Assembly: GCF_019880305.1 (NCBI RefSeq)
Contig: NZ_CP082301.1
Span: forward strand, 7,998,001 to 8,062,000
Source: Streptomyces decoyicus
GTDB taxonomy: Bacteria; Actinomycetota; Actinomycetes; Streptomycetales; Streptomycetaceae
Direction: 5' to 3'
DNA length: 64,000 nucleotides
Part shown: positions 16,318 to 25,694 of the stretch, one piece after another
Layout of the letters: each line of letters begins with the position of its first letter
How positions within the stretch are numbered: position 1 is the stretch's first letter
Notes under the pieces: model-generated
Databases searched by the model: none
The model's input: the letters and a program-made list of their open reading frames with translations, nothing else
What the model was told of the DNA's origin: nothing
Translations under genes and position numbers: made by a program

Positions 16318-17262
16318 ATGGATGACTTGCTGCCCACACCCGCTCGCGTCTTCGTCGCGGGCCACAGAGGTCTGGTGGGATCCGCCGTGGCCCGGCGGCT
16401 GACCGCCCAGGGCTATGACGTGCTGACCCGTACGCACGCGGAACTCGACCTGCGTGACGCCGACGCCACCGCGGCCTTTCTGCGCGCGGCCCGGCCCGAT
16501 GCCGTCGTCCTGGCGGCCGCCAAAGTCGGCGGAATCATGGCGAACAGCACCTACCCCGTGCAGTTCCTGGAGGACAACCTGAGCATCCAGCTCAGCGTCA
16601 TCGCCGGCGCGCACCACGCCGGCGTCCGCCGGCTGCTGTTCCTCGGATCGAGCTGCATCTACCCCAAGCACGCCGCCCAGCCCATCACCGAAGACGCCCT
16701 CCTGAGCGGGCCGTTGGAGCCCACCAACGAGGCGTATGCGATCGCCAAGATCGCCGGTCTGGTCCAGGTCAAGTCCTACCGCCGGCAATACGGTGCCTCC
16801 TTCATCTCCGCCATGCCGACGAACCTCTACGGGCCCGGCGACAACTTCGACCTCGAGACCTCGCATGTCCTGCCGGCGCTCATCCGCCGCTTCCACGAGG
16901 CCAAGGAGAAGGGACTGGCCGAGCTCACGCTCTGGGGCACCGGCACCCCGCTGCGCGAGTTCCTGCACGTCGATGACCTGGCCGCGGCCTGCGAGGTGCT
17001 GCTGCGCCGCTACGACGGCGACGACACCGTCAACGTCGGATGCGGCGAGGACCTGACCATCGCCGACCTGGCCTCCTGTGTCGCCTCCGCGGTGGGATAC
17101 GAAGGACGGATCTCCTTCGACCCGTCCCGCCCCGACGGCACCCCGCGCAAGCTGCTCGACATCAGCAGGATGCGCGCCCTGGGCTGGTCGCCCACCATCC
17201 CGCTGGCCGAGGGCATCGCCCGGACCTACCGGGCGTGGCAGGCGGAGCCGGCCCGGGTGTGA
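16318..17262 (+). CDS. fcl: GDP-L-fucose synthase
   Basis: 314 residues. VFVAGHRGLVGSAVARRL (NADP site), AAKVGGIMANS, LGSSCIYPK and NEAYAIAKIAG (Tyr-x3-Lys) are the standard motifs of the epimerase/reductase that makes GDP-L-fucose from the Gmd product. There is no ribosome-binding site before ATG 16318, but CACAAT ends 7 nt upstream and would suit a -10 box of a leaderless transcript. It shares the 177-nt divergent region with gmd. Confidence 0.93.
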   Translation: MDDLLPTPARVFVAGHRGLVGSAVARRLTAQGYDVLTRTHAELDLRDADATAAFLRAARPDAVVLAAAKVGGIMANSTYPVQFLEDNLSIQLSVIAGAHHAGVRRLLFLGSSCIYPKHAAQPITEDALLSGPLEPTNEAYAIAKIAGLVQVKSYRRQYGASFISAMPTNLYGPGDNFDLETSHVLPALIRRFHEAKEKGLAELTLWGTGTPLREFLHVDDLAAACEVLLRRYDGDDTVNVGCGEDLTIADLASCVASAVGYEGRISFDPSRPDGTPRKLLDISRMRALGWSPTIPLAEGIARTYRAWQAEPARV

Positions 17263-17277
17263 CCGGGCCGGTCCCAT

Positions 17278-17321
17278 GGTGTGTGTCCGGCGCCCGCCCC
17301 GCGGCGGGGCGGACACACACC
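17278..17321. terminator. Bidirectional hairpin after fcl
   Basis: GGTGTGTGTCCG and CGGACACACACC form a perfect 12-bp outer stem, with a further GCCCC/GGGGC inner pairing. It lies between the convergent stops of fcl (17262) and the glycosylphosphotransferase gene (17336). Confidence 0.8.
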
Positions 17322-17335
17322 GGTGCCCAACGGGT

Positions 17336-18838
17336 CTAGTACGCACCGCGCCCGTCCACGACGGCACGCACGGTCCGCATCAGCACACCGATGTCGCCGG
17401 CGTAGGACCAGTTGTCCACATAGCTCAGGTCCAGTGCGACGGTCTCGTCCCAGGAGAGATCGGAGCGCCCGCTGACCTGCCACAGGCCGGTCAGCCCCGG
17501 CTTGACGGATAACCGGCGGACCTCGGTCCCGTCGTACCGCTCGACCTCTTCGGGAAGCGGGGGCCGCGGGCCGACCAGCGACATATGGCCGGCCAGGACA
17601 TTGAAGAGCTGGGGCAGTTCGTCCAGCGAGAAGCGCCGCAGCAGCCGGCCCACCCGTGTCACCCGGGGGTCCCGCCGGATCTTGAACATCGCCCCGTCGT
17701 GCTCGTTCGCCGACTCCAGCGCGACCCGCATCCGGTCGGCGGTGACGACCATCGTGCGGAACTTCCACATCCGGAACGGCATCAGATCCCGGCCGACCCG
17801 GATCTGCCAGTAGAACACCGGTCCTGCCGTGGTGAGTCTTATGGCCGCGGCCACCGCGGCGAACACGGGGGCGAGCAGCACGAGCAGCAGCAGGGCACCC
17901 AACCGGTCCGTGGCCTGCTTCAGCAGCACCGGAAGGCCCCGCCGGGCCGCCGGGTCTATGTGCATCACGGTCAGGCCCGCCGCCTTCGCGAGCCGGACCC
18001 GGTGCTGTGACACATCGATCAGGCCCGGAAGTATGGCCAGATTCCGGCCTCCGTCGTGCAGCGCCCAGGCCAGCCGCCGCACCCGCGCGGCGGACAGCTG
18101 ACGGCCCGGCGCCACGAAGACGAGATCGGCATCGAGTTCCGCGGCGCACCTGAGCACGGTCTCCCCGTCCAGCGCCCCCTCGGGTGCCTCACCGTCGGAA
18201 GCGAGCCGGGCAGGGACGGGCAGCGCCGACTCGGTGGCTTCCTCCCCGACGATGCAGCTGCCGACGACGACGTACGCGTGGTCGGTACCGTGCGCCAACT
18301 CCGCGAGCACCAAGTCGACGGCGCCCGCTTCCCCGACGACCAGCACCCGGCGCAATGCCTGCGCACGACGGCGCATGGCGAGCAGGTACCGGTGCACGAG
18401 CTGGCGCCGGGCCACGCTCAGTGCCAGGCAGGGCAGCAGCGCGACCACACAGACCTTGAGGCCCACCTCGACCCGTGCACCGACACAGACGACGGCCAGG
18501 ACGCCGAGCATGGTCAGCCAGTCCCACACGACCGGCAGCACCGTGGCGCCACCGCCCGGCTCATCCCTGGTGTAACGATTCTTCAACGCTCCGACGGCCA
18601 GCCACGAAAGGCAGGCCAGCACCGCCGTGAGCCATGGCTGTGGCTGCCGTGTCACGGCGCAGAGCACGCCGACCGGCACCAGGGAACCCACGGCGTCCAC
18701 CACCAACGCCACCTGCACAAGCCGTCGTTCCGTCGACCTGTGCCCGCCCTTCTGGCTGCGCTCCGGCGCACGATCCAACTTGGCTGTCCCGGCAGGTGAT
18801 TCGATCACCCGTGATCCGGCAGCTTCTGACAACCCCAT
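17336..18838 (-). CDS. Polyprenyl glycosylphosphotransferase (initiating sugar transferase)
   Basis: 500 residues from ATG 18838 (GGGGGG upstream). Four N-terminal membrane segments and a Rossmann-like CoA-binding-type middle part are followed by a fifth hydrophobic segment and the catalytic sugar transferase domain: FRMWKFRTM, VTRVGRLLRRFSLDELPQL, NVLAGHMSLVGPRPPLP and KPGLTGLWQVSGRSDLSW. These WbaP-like enzymes load the first sugar-1-phosphate onto undecaprenyl phosphate. It is the only initiating enzyme in the locus. Confidence 0.92.
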   Translation of the reverse strand: MGLSEAAGSRVIESPAGTAKLDRAPERSQKGGHRSTERRLVQVALVVDAVGSLVPVGVLCAVTRQPQPWLTAVLACLSWLAVGALKNRYTRDEPGGGATVLPVVWDWLTMLGVLAVVCVGARVEVGLKVCVVALLPCLALSVARRQLVHRYLLAMRRRAQALRRVLVVGEAGAVDLVLAELAHGTDHAYVVVGSCIVGEEATESALPVPARLASDGEAPEGALDGETVLRCAAELDADLVFVAPGRQLSAARVRRLAWALHDGGRNLAILPGLIDVSQHRVRLAKAAGLTVMHIDPAARRGLPVLLKQATDRLGALLLLVLLAPVFAAVAAAIRLTTAGPVFYWQIRVGRDLMPFRMWKFRTMVVTADRMRVALESANEHDGAMFKIRRDPRVTRVGRLLRRFSLDELPQLFNVLAGHMSLVGPRPPLPEEVERYDGTEVRRLSVKPGLTGLWQVSGRSDLSWDETVALDLSYVDNWSYAGDIGVLMRTVRAVVDGRGAY

Positions 18839-19115
18839 GGCCCCCCACTTGGTCGTCCCCTCACTTCCGGCGCGGCTGGAGCCCCCCGGCCACACAACCG
18901 CCCCGTGTCGGACGTGACGCTAGAGCACGTTGCGCCCGACTGCTGTGGTTTACCTATTTTGAGTGTTCTTGTGTCTCATTGTTTACAAAGCAACGGACCC
19001 GTGATCGCGTTTCGGCCGCCGCTCCGGAGGCCGGTGCCGGGTGGGCCGAGGCGCCTCCGGAGCCGCAGCCGGGCATGCCGGTGTGCCCTCTCCCGGGCCC
19101 GCTTAGCATGCTGCC

Positions 19116-19793
19116 ATGAACAGTGATCTCTTCGCGTCCGAGAACATGGCCACGCCGGCCACCGCCCCCGGAATGACACAGCAGAACGCCAAGTCGATCA
19201 AGTACGCGCTGGACGGCGAGTGTTATGCGCGGCAGGGCTCGATGATCGCCTACCGCGGGGATCTGCAATTCGAGAAGCAGGGCCAGGGCGTCGGCAAGTT
19301 CCTCAAGCGCGCGGTCACCGGCGAGGGGCTGGCGCTGATGGCCATACGGGGCCGGGGCGAAGTGTGGTTCGCCCACGAAGCCGCCAACTGCTTCATCATC
19401 GACCTCGCCCCCGGCGACGGCATCACCGTCAACGGCCGCAATGTGCTCTGCTTCGACCCGTCCCTCTCCTACGAGATCAAGGTCGTCAAGGGCGCCGGCA
19501 TGGTCGGTGGCGGGCTCTTCAACTCCGTCTTCAGCGGCCAGGGCAAGCTGGCCGTGATGTGCGAGGGCAATCCCCTCGTGATCCCCGTCTCCCCGCAGTC
19601 CCCGGTCTTCGTCGACACCGATGCGGTGGTCGGCTGGAGCAGCGGCCTGCAGACCTCGCTGCACCGTTCGCAGAGCCTCGGTTCGATGCTCCGCGGCGGT
19701 TCCGGCGAGGCCGTCCAACTCCGCCTCGACGGCGAGGGCTTCGTGATCGTACGGCCGAGTGAGCTGCGCCCGGAGAAGACAGCGGGCAACTGA
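19116..19793 (+). CDS. AIM24 family protein
   Basis: 225 residues with the repeated beta-strand character of the AIM24/DUF124 family: ECYARQGSMIAYRGDLQFE, the GEGLALMAIRGRGEVWFA block, GLFNSVFSGQGKLAVMCEG and VFVDTDAVVGWSSGL. Cellular function of this family in actinobacteria is unclear. No ribosome-binding site precedes ATG 19116; TAGCAT ends 6 nt upstream, so translation may be leaderless. The 277-nt gap upstream (18839-19115) holds the divergent promoters, and I see nothing else in it. Confidence 0.85.
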   Translation: MNSDLFASENMATPATAPGMTQQNAKSIKYALDGECYARQGSMIAYRGDLQFEKQGQGVGKFLKRAVTGEGLALMAIRGRGEVWFAHEAANCFIIDLAPGDGITVNGRNVLCFDPSLSYEIKVVKGAGMVGGGLFNSVFSGQGKLAVMCEGNPLVIPVSPQSPVFVDTDAVVGWSSGLQTSLHRSQSLGSMLRGGSGEAVQLRLDGEGFVIVRPSELRPEKTAGN

Positions 19794-19916
19794 TCCGGGC
19801 GGGGGCGTGGCGCCGCAGGGGGGCGCGGCGCCTCGCTCGGGCCCGAGGCGGAGCGCGGTCCGCGGCGGGCACGGTCCCGTGGCGGCGAGCTCCGACGGGC
19901 CGGCGACGGGAGAGTC

Positions 19917-21131
19917 TCAGGCCGACGGACCGGAGGCCAGGCGGGCGTCCAGCCAGTCGAAGACCCGCTGTTCGAACAGGGCGCGGCCCAGCGGTTCGCA
20001 GTGCAGATGCGCCCCTTCGGCCTCGGAGAAGCCGACCAGCTCCTTGGGCCCCGGCAGGGCGTCGTAGAGACGGCGGGACGCGCCGGGCCAGAAGTTCTCC
20101 CCCTCGGGGTCCGTGATGAGCAGCGGGGTGGTGATCCGGTCCGTCACCGGCGCCACCGTGTACGTGGCGACCTCGGTCAGCAGGTCGAAGGGCGCATCGA
20201 TGCCGTACGGCTTGGCCCGTCGGCGCCACATGGCGGCCAGCGCCGGGTCCTCCTCCAGAGCCTCGGACACCGTGCGGTCGAAGGCCGCCCGGTCGCCGGA
20301 GTCCCACAGCTCGTGCAGTTCCGGGCCGAGGTGGTGCCACCAGCTCTCCGCGACATCGACGACGCCCGGATCGGCGACCGCGGCGGCGATCCGGTGCTCG
20401 AACGCGAGCGAGCGCGGGACCCAGTAGCCGGCCTGGCTGATCCCGGCCAGTACGAGGCGCTCGGCGTCGACATCGCCGCGGACGGCCAGAAAGTCCACGA
20501 CCGGCGTGATGACCTTCTCCCAGTCGGGACGGAAGGGGACGCCGTGCTCGAACAGCATGGACTGCTGGCCGGGCCCGTCGAAGAGCAGCGCGCGGTACCC
20601 CCGGGCCACCGCCGGCGCACCGAGGAGCGTCCAGGCAGTGGAGAGCGGGGCGTCACTGCCGTTGTTGACGATCACCGTCGGCAGGGCTCCGGAACGGCCC
20701 GGCGGGCTGATCAGGTAGCCCGGCAGCGCGGCATCCTCGTACGGGATCGCGACCCACTCGGCAGGCGGGTTCCATCCCGCCCCGAAGCGGTCGAAGCAGT
20801 CGCGGTGATCCGCGAAGAGTTCCTGGAGCCGCGCCTGCGCACCGGCGCACCCATCGACTGCCACCAGGGCCGTACCGAAGTACCCGGCCGCCCGGAGAAA
20901 CGCCGCCCGCGCACTGACCGTCCGCCCGTGCGCGGTGCACTTCTCGGCCTGCGCACGGACCGTGCGGGCGAGCGAGGCCCAGGTCGACACCCATGTCTCC
21001 GGGTCGCCGTCCGCCGTGGCGGAGGCGGCGGCCAGTACCTCGCCCACGTCGGCGCCCTGCCGCCATGCCGACCCCAGGGCGAGCATGATCTCGTAGTCGA
21101 ACTGCTCGTTCTCGCTGAACCGGAACGTCAT
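19917..21131 (-). CDS. Alpha/beta hydrolase (FrsA / pseudooxynicotine-hydrolase-like)
   Basis: 404 residues from ATG 21131, supported by GGAG 5 nt upstream. A long helical N-terminal domain (about 130 residues) precedes the hydrolase core: VNNGSDAPLS (oxyanion region), the nucleophile elbow AGISQAGYWVPR, an acid region LLITDPEGENFWP and the His in EGAHLHCEP. This architecture matches FrsA-type and 2,6-dihydropseudooxynicotine-hydrolase-like enzymes, which cleave C-C or ester bonds in diverse substrates. It is monocistronic. Confidence 0.8.
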   Translation of the reverse strand: MTFRFSENEQFDYEIMLALGSAWRQGADVGEVLAAASATADGDPETWVSTWASLARTVRAQAEKCTAHGRTVSARAAFLRAAGYFGTALVAVDGCAGAQARLQELFADHRDCFDRFGAGWNPPAEWVAIPYEDAALPGYLISPPGRSGALPTVIVNNGSDAPLSTAWTLLGAPAVARGYRALLFDGPGQQSMLFEHGVPFRPDWEKVITPVVDFLAVRGDVDAERLVLAGISQAGYWVPRSLAFEHRIAAAVADPGVVDVAESWWHHLGPELHELWDSGDRAAFDRTVSEALEEDPALAAMWRRRAKPYGIDAPFDLLTEVATYTVAPVTDRITTPLLITDPEGENFWPGASRRLYDALPGPKELVGFSEAEGAHLHCEPLGRALFEQRVFDWLDARLASGPSA

Positions 21132-21419
21132 GGCGACTCCAGGCACGCCGTGCGGACGTTCCCCCTGCCCCGGCGCGGGACGGAGGCCTCCCGTTCCAGC
21201 CTAGGAGCCCACCGGGGATGCGCACGCCGGATCGCCGTGCGGGGAAGGGCCGGGGCGGCGCGGGCGACCGTGGGCGCGGGGAGCGTAACCGGACGCGCCG
21301 CTCCTTGCCGCCGGGACCGGTGGCGCAGAGTGTGACCCGGGACTCAGGCGGGGGCCGAACACGGAGCGCCGACGGAGGCGGCTTCGCTCGGTGCGCCACC
21401 GGCTGGCATGATCGCGCGC

Positions 21420-22136
21420 ATGGCTGAACGCGTGATCGCCGCTTGTGACGGCGCGTCGAAAGGAAATCCCGGGCCCGCGGGCTGGGCCTGGGTCATCGCC
21501 GACGGTGCGGAGACCGTCGTCCGGTGGGAGGCCGGGCCGCTGGGCACCGCGACCAACAACGTCGCGGAACTCACGGCACTGGAACGTCTGCTGGCGGCCA
21601 CCGATCCGGCCGCTCCGATGGAGATCCGGATGGACTCCCAGTACGCGATGAAGGCCGTCACCACCTGGCTGCCCGGATGGAAGCGCAAGGGGTGGAAGAC
21701 GGCGGCGGGCAAGCCGGTCGCCAACCAGGAACTCGTCATGCGCATCGACGCACTGCTCACGGACCGCTCCGTGGAGTTCCGGTACGTGCCCGCGCACCAA
21801 GTGGACGGCGACCCGCTCAATGACTTCGCCGACCGGGCCGCGAGCCAGTCGGCGATCGTCCAGGAGGCCGCCGGCAGCGAGCTCGGCTCCCCGCAGCCGC
21901 CGCCCGCCCCTGACACGGTCCGGCCGTCCGGTTCTCGCCGAGGTGCCTCCGGCGCGGTGGCGAAAACGGCGTCCTCGCCGAAGCGGCGCGCCTCGGGGAG
22001 TTCGACGCGGACACTCAACGCCAAGTTCCCCGGACGCTGCCGCTGCGGGCGCTCCTACGCGGCGGGCGAGCCCATCACCAAGAACCCGGAGGGCTGGGGG
22101 CACCCCGCGTGCCGCTCCGGCGCGGCCGCCGACTGA
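21420..22136 (+). CDS. rnhA: Ribonuclease HI with C-terminal Cys-rich tail
   Basis: 238 residues. The RNase H core covers about residues 1-140 with all catalytic acids: CDGASKGNPGPAGW, NNVAELTAL, IRMDSQYAMK and NDFADRAA. It removes RNA from RNA-DNA hybrids. A Pro/Ser linker leads to a C-terminal module CRCGRSYAAGEPITK ending GWGHPACR, which looks like a small metal-binding finger and is not part of the E. coli-type enzyme. ATG 21420 fits the core best; ATG 21408 is also in frame. Neither has a ribosome-binding site, and a CATGAT 7 nt before 21420 could allow leaderless translation. Confidence 0.87.
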   Translation: MAERVIAACDGASKGNPGPAGWAWVIADGAETVVRWEAGPLGTATNNVAELTALERLLAATDPAAPMEIRMDSQYAMKAVTTWLPGWKRKGWKTAAGKPVANQELVMRIDALLTDRSVEFRYVPAHQVDGDPLNDFADRAASQSAIVQEAAGSELGSPQPPPAPDTVRPSGSRRGASGAVAKTASSPKRRASGSSTRTLNAKFPGRCRCGRSYAAGEPITKNPEGWGHPACRSGAAAD

Positions 22137-22234
22137 GCTCCTTCGACGAAGGCTCACGGGGGCACACGGTCCGGACGCGCACGGGACCCAGGGCCTGCTG
22201 CCGGATGGGCATGATCCCGGCGTGCACCGCTCAA

Positions 22235-22262
22235 GGGTGAGGCAGGGCCCCCTGCCTCACCC
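22235..22262. terminator. Bidirectional hairpin after rnhA
   Basis: GGGTGAGGCAGG and CCTGCCTCACCC form a perfect 12-bp stem with a 4-nt loop between the convergent stops of rnhA and the MDMPI-type gene. Confidence 0.8.
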
Positions 22263-22292
22263 GCCCGGTCCGGTCCGTCCACAGGGGACGTA

Positions 22293-22949
22293 TCAGCCGA
22301 GGACGAGCGGCAGTTTCGCGGCCAGCTCGCCGAGTGCGGCCTTCTCCGCATCGGTCGGTGCCCGGCGGCCGGTGCCGACCAGAAGCGCGTCCTTGTCGCT
22401 GAACGACGCGGGGAACGCGGAGTCGGCGAGCTTTTCCAGCGCGGCGCGGGACCGGGCCAGGCCTTCCCTGGGCGGCTCCGTCGCGTCCGGGAGGTGCGCG
22501 ATCAGGTCGAGGTGGTGCAGCGTCCATTCCAGGACGTACGTGCTGAGGTAGTCGCCCGTCGTGAGGACCTCGTCGCGGGTGCTCACCCGGACGCGGGGGT
22601 CGGCGAGTGTGGCGGCGCGTCCGGCGGCGGAGCCGACGTCGTCGAGGTGGAACTTGAGCAGACGTGGTTCCTCGTACGCGGCGGCCAGCCGGACGGTCAG
22701 CGCGTCGAGCGGGTCCTCGCCGGTCGGCGGTTGGTTCCCGACGTTCCAGTAGGTCACCGCGTCGACGGTCGGTTCGGTCTCGGCGGGGGTGACGAGGGTG
22801 ATCAGGACGTCCTGCGCGTCGATGATCAGGTGGCACACGAGGTCCCGCACGAGCCAGCCGGTGCAGCCGGACGGCTGCTCGAGGTCCTTGTCCGGGAGTT
22901 CGGCGACCGCCGTGCGCAAGGCTGCCCAAGAGCGTGAGAAGAGATCCAC
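22293..22949 (-). CDS. MDMPI/DinB-like maleylpyruvate isomerase-family protein
   Basis: About 218 residues from the GTG at 22949. The start is uncertain because no ribosome-binding site is visible and the open frame runs further upstream. SWAALRTAVAELPDKDLEQP, CTGWLVRDLVCHLIIDAQD and VLEWTLHHLDLIAHL show the mycothiol-dependent MPI N-terminal fold with its three metal ligands (His, Glu, His). Members are mycothiol-dependent isomerases or S-transferases, and many are unassigned. A SnoaL fragment begins 12 nt away on the other strand. Confidence 0.75.
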   Translation of the reverse strand: MDLFSRSWAALRTAVAELPDKDLEQPSGCTGWLVRDLVCHLIIDAQDVLITLVTPAETEPTVDAVTYWNVGNQPPTGEDPLDALTVRLAAAYEEPRLLKFHLDDVGSAAGRAATLADPRVRVSTRDEVLTTGDYLSTYVLEWTLHHLDLIAHLPDATEPPREGLARSRAALEKLADSAFPASFSDKDALLVGTGRRAPTDAEKAALGELAAKLPLVLG

Positions 22950-22961
22950 ATCGGCACGGTA

Positions 22962-23330
22962 GTGCGGCACCGCAAGGGCGGACAAGCGAAATCCGGCAGC
23001 AACCGCCACGAACGGCACCGGCATGAACGCCCCGCGCAGGGCGACGAGTTTGGCGGCGTCGGCGAGCGGCAGCGCCCCGAGTTCGACCCGCTCACTGTCC
23101 GCGTGGACGAACTGGTCGGCGAGGGTGACCGGGTGGTCGCCCGGGTCACCCAGCGCGGCGTCCACCGTGGGGCCCACGCGCGCATGCCGGAGCCGACCGG
23201 CCGGAGCTTCGAGAACGAGGCGATCTGGATCTTCACTGTGACCGAGGGGAAGATCACCGAGATCCGGGCGGTCAGCGACCGCCTCGGCCTCTTCCTCCAG
23301 CTCGGCTGGACGTGGCCGCAGGCCGCCTAG
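22962..23330 (+). pseudogene. SnoaL-like (NTF2-fold) gene lacking its N-terminal half
   Basis: The last 75 residues or so are clearly SnoaL-like: LTVRVDELVGEGDRVVARVT, RSFENEAIWIFTVTEGK and DRLGLFLQLGW match the second half of the cyclase/NTF2 fold. The first 45 codons read as Arg/His-rich sequence without the expected helix (RxFYDEVWNxGD-type) region, and no start with a ribosome-binding site is present. It is probably a 5'-deleted remnant next to the MDMPI gene. Expression as a short protein cannot be ruled out. Confidence 0.5.
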
Positions 23331-23411
23331 GACGCTTGGTGGAAGTGCTGGTCACAGCCACCCGTCGAGGACTGCGACCAGCACCCCGGGGCGGCCGGCC
23401 GCCAACAGGCG

Positions 23412-25694
23412 CTAACCGGCCTTGCTCCCCTTGGGCCCCGCCACCGGTACGTCGAGGGGGCGGGCGATGCCCACCACGCCCTCGTCGAGGCGCTGGAGAT
23501 GGCGCAGCACGCGGAAGGTGACGGAGCCCGACCGAAGGGCACCGGAGCCGGCCGCGTCCAGCATCGCGGCGATGCTGACGCCGGATTCGACCTCGCCTTC
23601 GGCGCTCTCCTCCAGCACGCGCGCGACGATGAGATCGATGTTGTGCCCGATCCGCCGGCCGGCGCGTTCCAGGCGCGGGTCGGCCGCGACGGTCTTGCTG
23701 TACGGCACCAGTTCGGCCGTCGCCGCCAGGGAACGGGCGTGGTAGGCGCAGGTCTCCAGGAGTGCCACCAGATAACGAGCGGTCTGCCGCCGGACCCGCA
23801 GTGGGGTGATCGGATGTGTCAGCGGCTTGGTGGAGGCGCGCAGATCGTCCAGCGCGGTGTCCAGATCGCGCGCCTTGCCCAGCAGGTCGACGGCGGGGCC
23901 GCCGCTGAGCTGTTCCACCGCGGCGGAGACGACATCCCGCAACCGGACCAGCACCGTGCCCAGCAGCTCGTCCGTACGGCGGTCGGTGTGCACCGGCAGC
24001 ACCACCATGGCGGCGATGCTCCCGCAGGCGGCGCCCAGCGCCGTCTCCTCGATGCGCAGCACCAGCACGGACAGGCTGTAGGTGTTGAGCAGGGTGTAGA
24101 GCAGCCCGAGCATCGCGGTGACGAAGAAGGACATCAGCGCATACGACAGCGGTGCGCTGAAGAACATCCCGAAGATGCACAGCAGAACGAGTGCGAACGC
24201 GGCCCAGGTGTGGTTGCCGACCAGCCCGGCGAGGGCGACACCGGCGACCACGCCGAGCACCGTGCCCACCAGTCGGCGGTAGCCCTTGACGAGGATCTCG
24301 CCCGTGGAAGCGGTGTTGAGGAAGACCACCCAGCAGGCCAGCACGGCCCAGTACCAGCGCTGGCTGGACAGGAACTCGCCGCCGATGATGGCCAGGGTCG
24401 AGCCCACGGAGACCTGGAACGCCGCCCGGGTGGTGGGCCGTTGCAGCCCGGTGCGGTCCTCCTCCGTGTCCTCGGTCTCTTCGGCCCCGACGATCGCGAG
24501 ATCCTCGGCGTCGAACTCTTCACGTGAGCGAGTGGTGGCCGGGGAGTCGTCCGATTCGTCCTGCGGCCCGTCCAGCGCCAGCCGCAGACCCAGGACGGCA
24601 CGTGCGGCCTCACCGAGCCCACGGAAGACGTCCTGGACGACGGACGAGGCGCGCGGCAGATTGTCCTCGTCCCGGTAGCCGAGCAGCCGGTTGCGTACAT
24701 GGGCCAGTGCGGTGCCGCGGTCGTCGGGCGCGCGCCGTGCGACCAGCAGGAGCAGGGCATTGAGATCCCGGCGCAGGGTGCGGGTCGCGTCGTCCTCGGT
24801 CTGGGTACGGGTCGCCGTGGCCGGGACGGGGGCGTGCGGCAGATGCATGGTGAGGGTGTCCGCCCGCTCCGCGCTGCGGGCGTTGAGTATCAGCATGCCC
24901 AGCCGTTCGGCGGCGATCTCGGCATCCGCGACGCGGCGTTGCACCAGTCCCGCCGCGGCCGCGTCCCGCGTCCCCTCCTCCAGGCGGCCCTGGATCATCA
25001 AGGCCGCTTCGTGCAGCCGGGCGGTGTGCCGCCGCAGGTCGTCGAGGACCTTGTCCAGTTCGTCGGGGCCCGCGTCCAGCAGTTCCAGCTGGGTTGCCAG
25101 CAGCTGGGCCAGGCGTGCCCGGAAGGCCGCACGCAGGCGGCCCAGGGTGCGCTGGGGGGTATCCGGGACGACAGCGAACCGTACGACCGCGCTGCATGCG
25201 AAGGCGATGCCCAGGGTCAGATACAGCTCGGGGAGGGCGGGGACGGTGGCGTGCACGAACAGCGAGACGAAGTAGACCTGAAAGCCGATCAGGCCGAGTG
25301 CGGTGCCGCGGTCACCGAACCGCCGGGAGTAGACGGCACCGAAGATCAGGAGGACGAAGAACACATCACCGGCGATGACCAGGGTGTGCAGCAGCGCCGC
25401 CAGCGACATGGCGGTCAGCGCGACGGGCAGGCCCAGCGCAAGGGTGATCGCCTGGCCGCGCACCTCCTTCTCCCTGATCGCGAAGGTGGCGACCATGGCC
25501 GCCATGGCGCCCGCGACCATCAAGGTCACGTCGGTGTGGAGCGGTGCGAGGCCGGCGAGGGTGAGCACGATCGCTCCGACCGTCCGCAGCCCCGCCATCA
25601 GTCGCAGTAGCCCTGGGTCGGATGCCGCGAAGCGGTCCCAGGTGCTCGTCCCAGCCCGCCGTATCGCTGCGATCACGCTGCCGTACACTCCCAC
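23412..25694 (-). CDS. FUSC-family aromatic/fusaric acid exporter-like membrane protein
   Basis: About 760 residues. Two blocks of about six membrane segments (roughly residues 35-190 and 445-600) are separated by a long helical cytoplasmic region, the layout of FUSC/YccS-like transporters. The second block has the FUSC-type RLVGTVLGVVAGVALAGLVG. Start choice is between the GTG codons at 25694 and 25688; GGAG lies 11 nt before the first. Family members export aromatic acids or related toxic anions. It is monocistronic, and the substrate is unknown. Confidence 0.8.
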   Translation of the reverse strand: MGVYGSVIAAIRRAGTSTWDRFAASDPGLLRLMAGLRTVGAIVLTLAGLAPLHTDVTLMVAGAMAAMVATFAIREKEVRGQAITLALGLPVALTAMSLAALLHTLVIAGDVFFVLLIFGAVYSRRFGDRGTALGLIGFQVYFVSLFVHATVPALPELYLTLGIAFACSAVVRFAVVPDTPQRTLGRLRAAFRARLAQLLATQLELLDAGPDELDKVLDDLRRHTARLHEAALMIQGRLEEGTRDAAAAGLVQRRVADAEIAAERLGMLILNARSAERADTLTMHLPHAPVPATATRTQTEDDATRTLRRDLNALLLLVARRAPDDRGTALAHVRNRLLGYRDEDNLPRASSVVQDVFRGLGEAARAVLGLRLALDGPQDESDDSPATTRSREEFDAEDLAIVGAEETEDTEEDRTGLQRPTTRAAFQVSVGSTLAIIGGEFLSSQRWYWAVLACWVVFLNTASTGEILVKGYRRLVGTVLGVVAGVALAGLVGNHTWAAFALVLLCIFGMFFSAPLSYALMSFFVTAMLGLLYTLLNTYSLSVLVLRIEETALGAACGSIAAMVVLPVHTDRRTDELLGTVLVRLRDVVSAAVEQLSGGPAVDLLGKARDLDTALDDLRASTKPLTHPITPLRVRRQTARYLVALLETCAYHARSLAATAELVPYSKTVAADPRLERAGRRIGHNIDLIVARVLEESAEGEVESGVSIAAMLDAAGSGALRSGSVTFRVLRHLQRLDEGVVGIARPLDVPVAGPKGSKAG

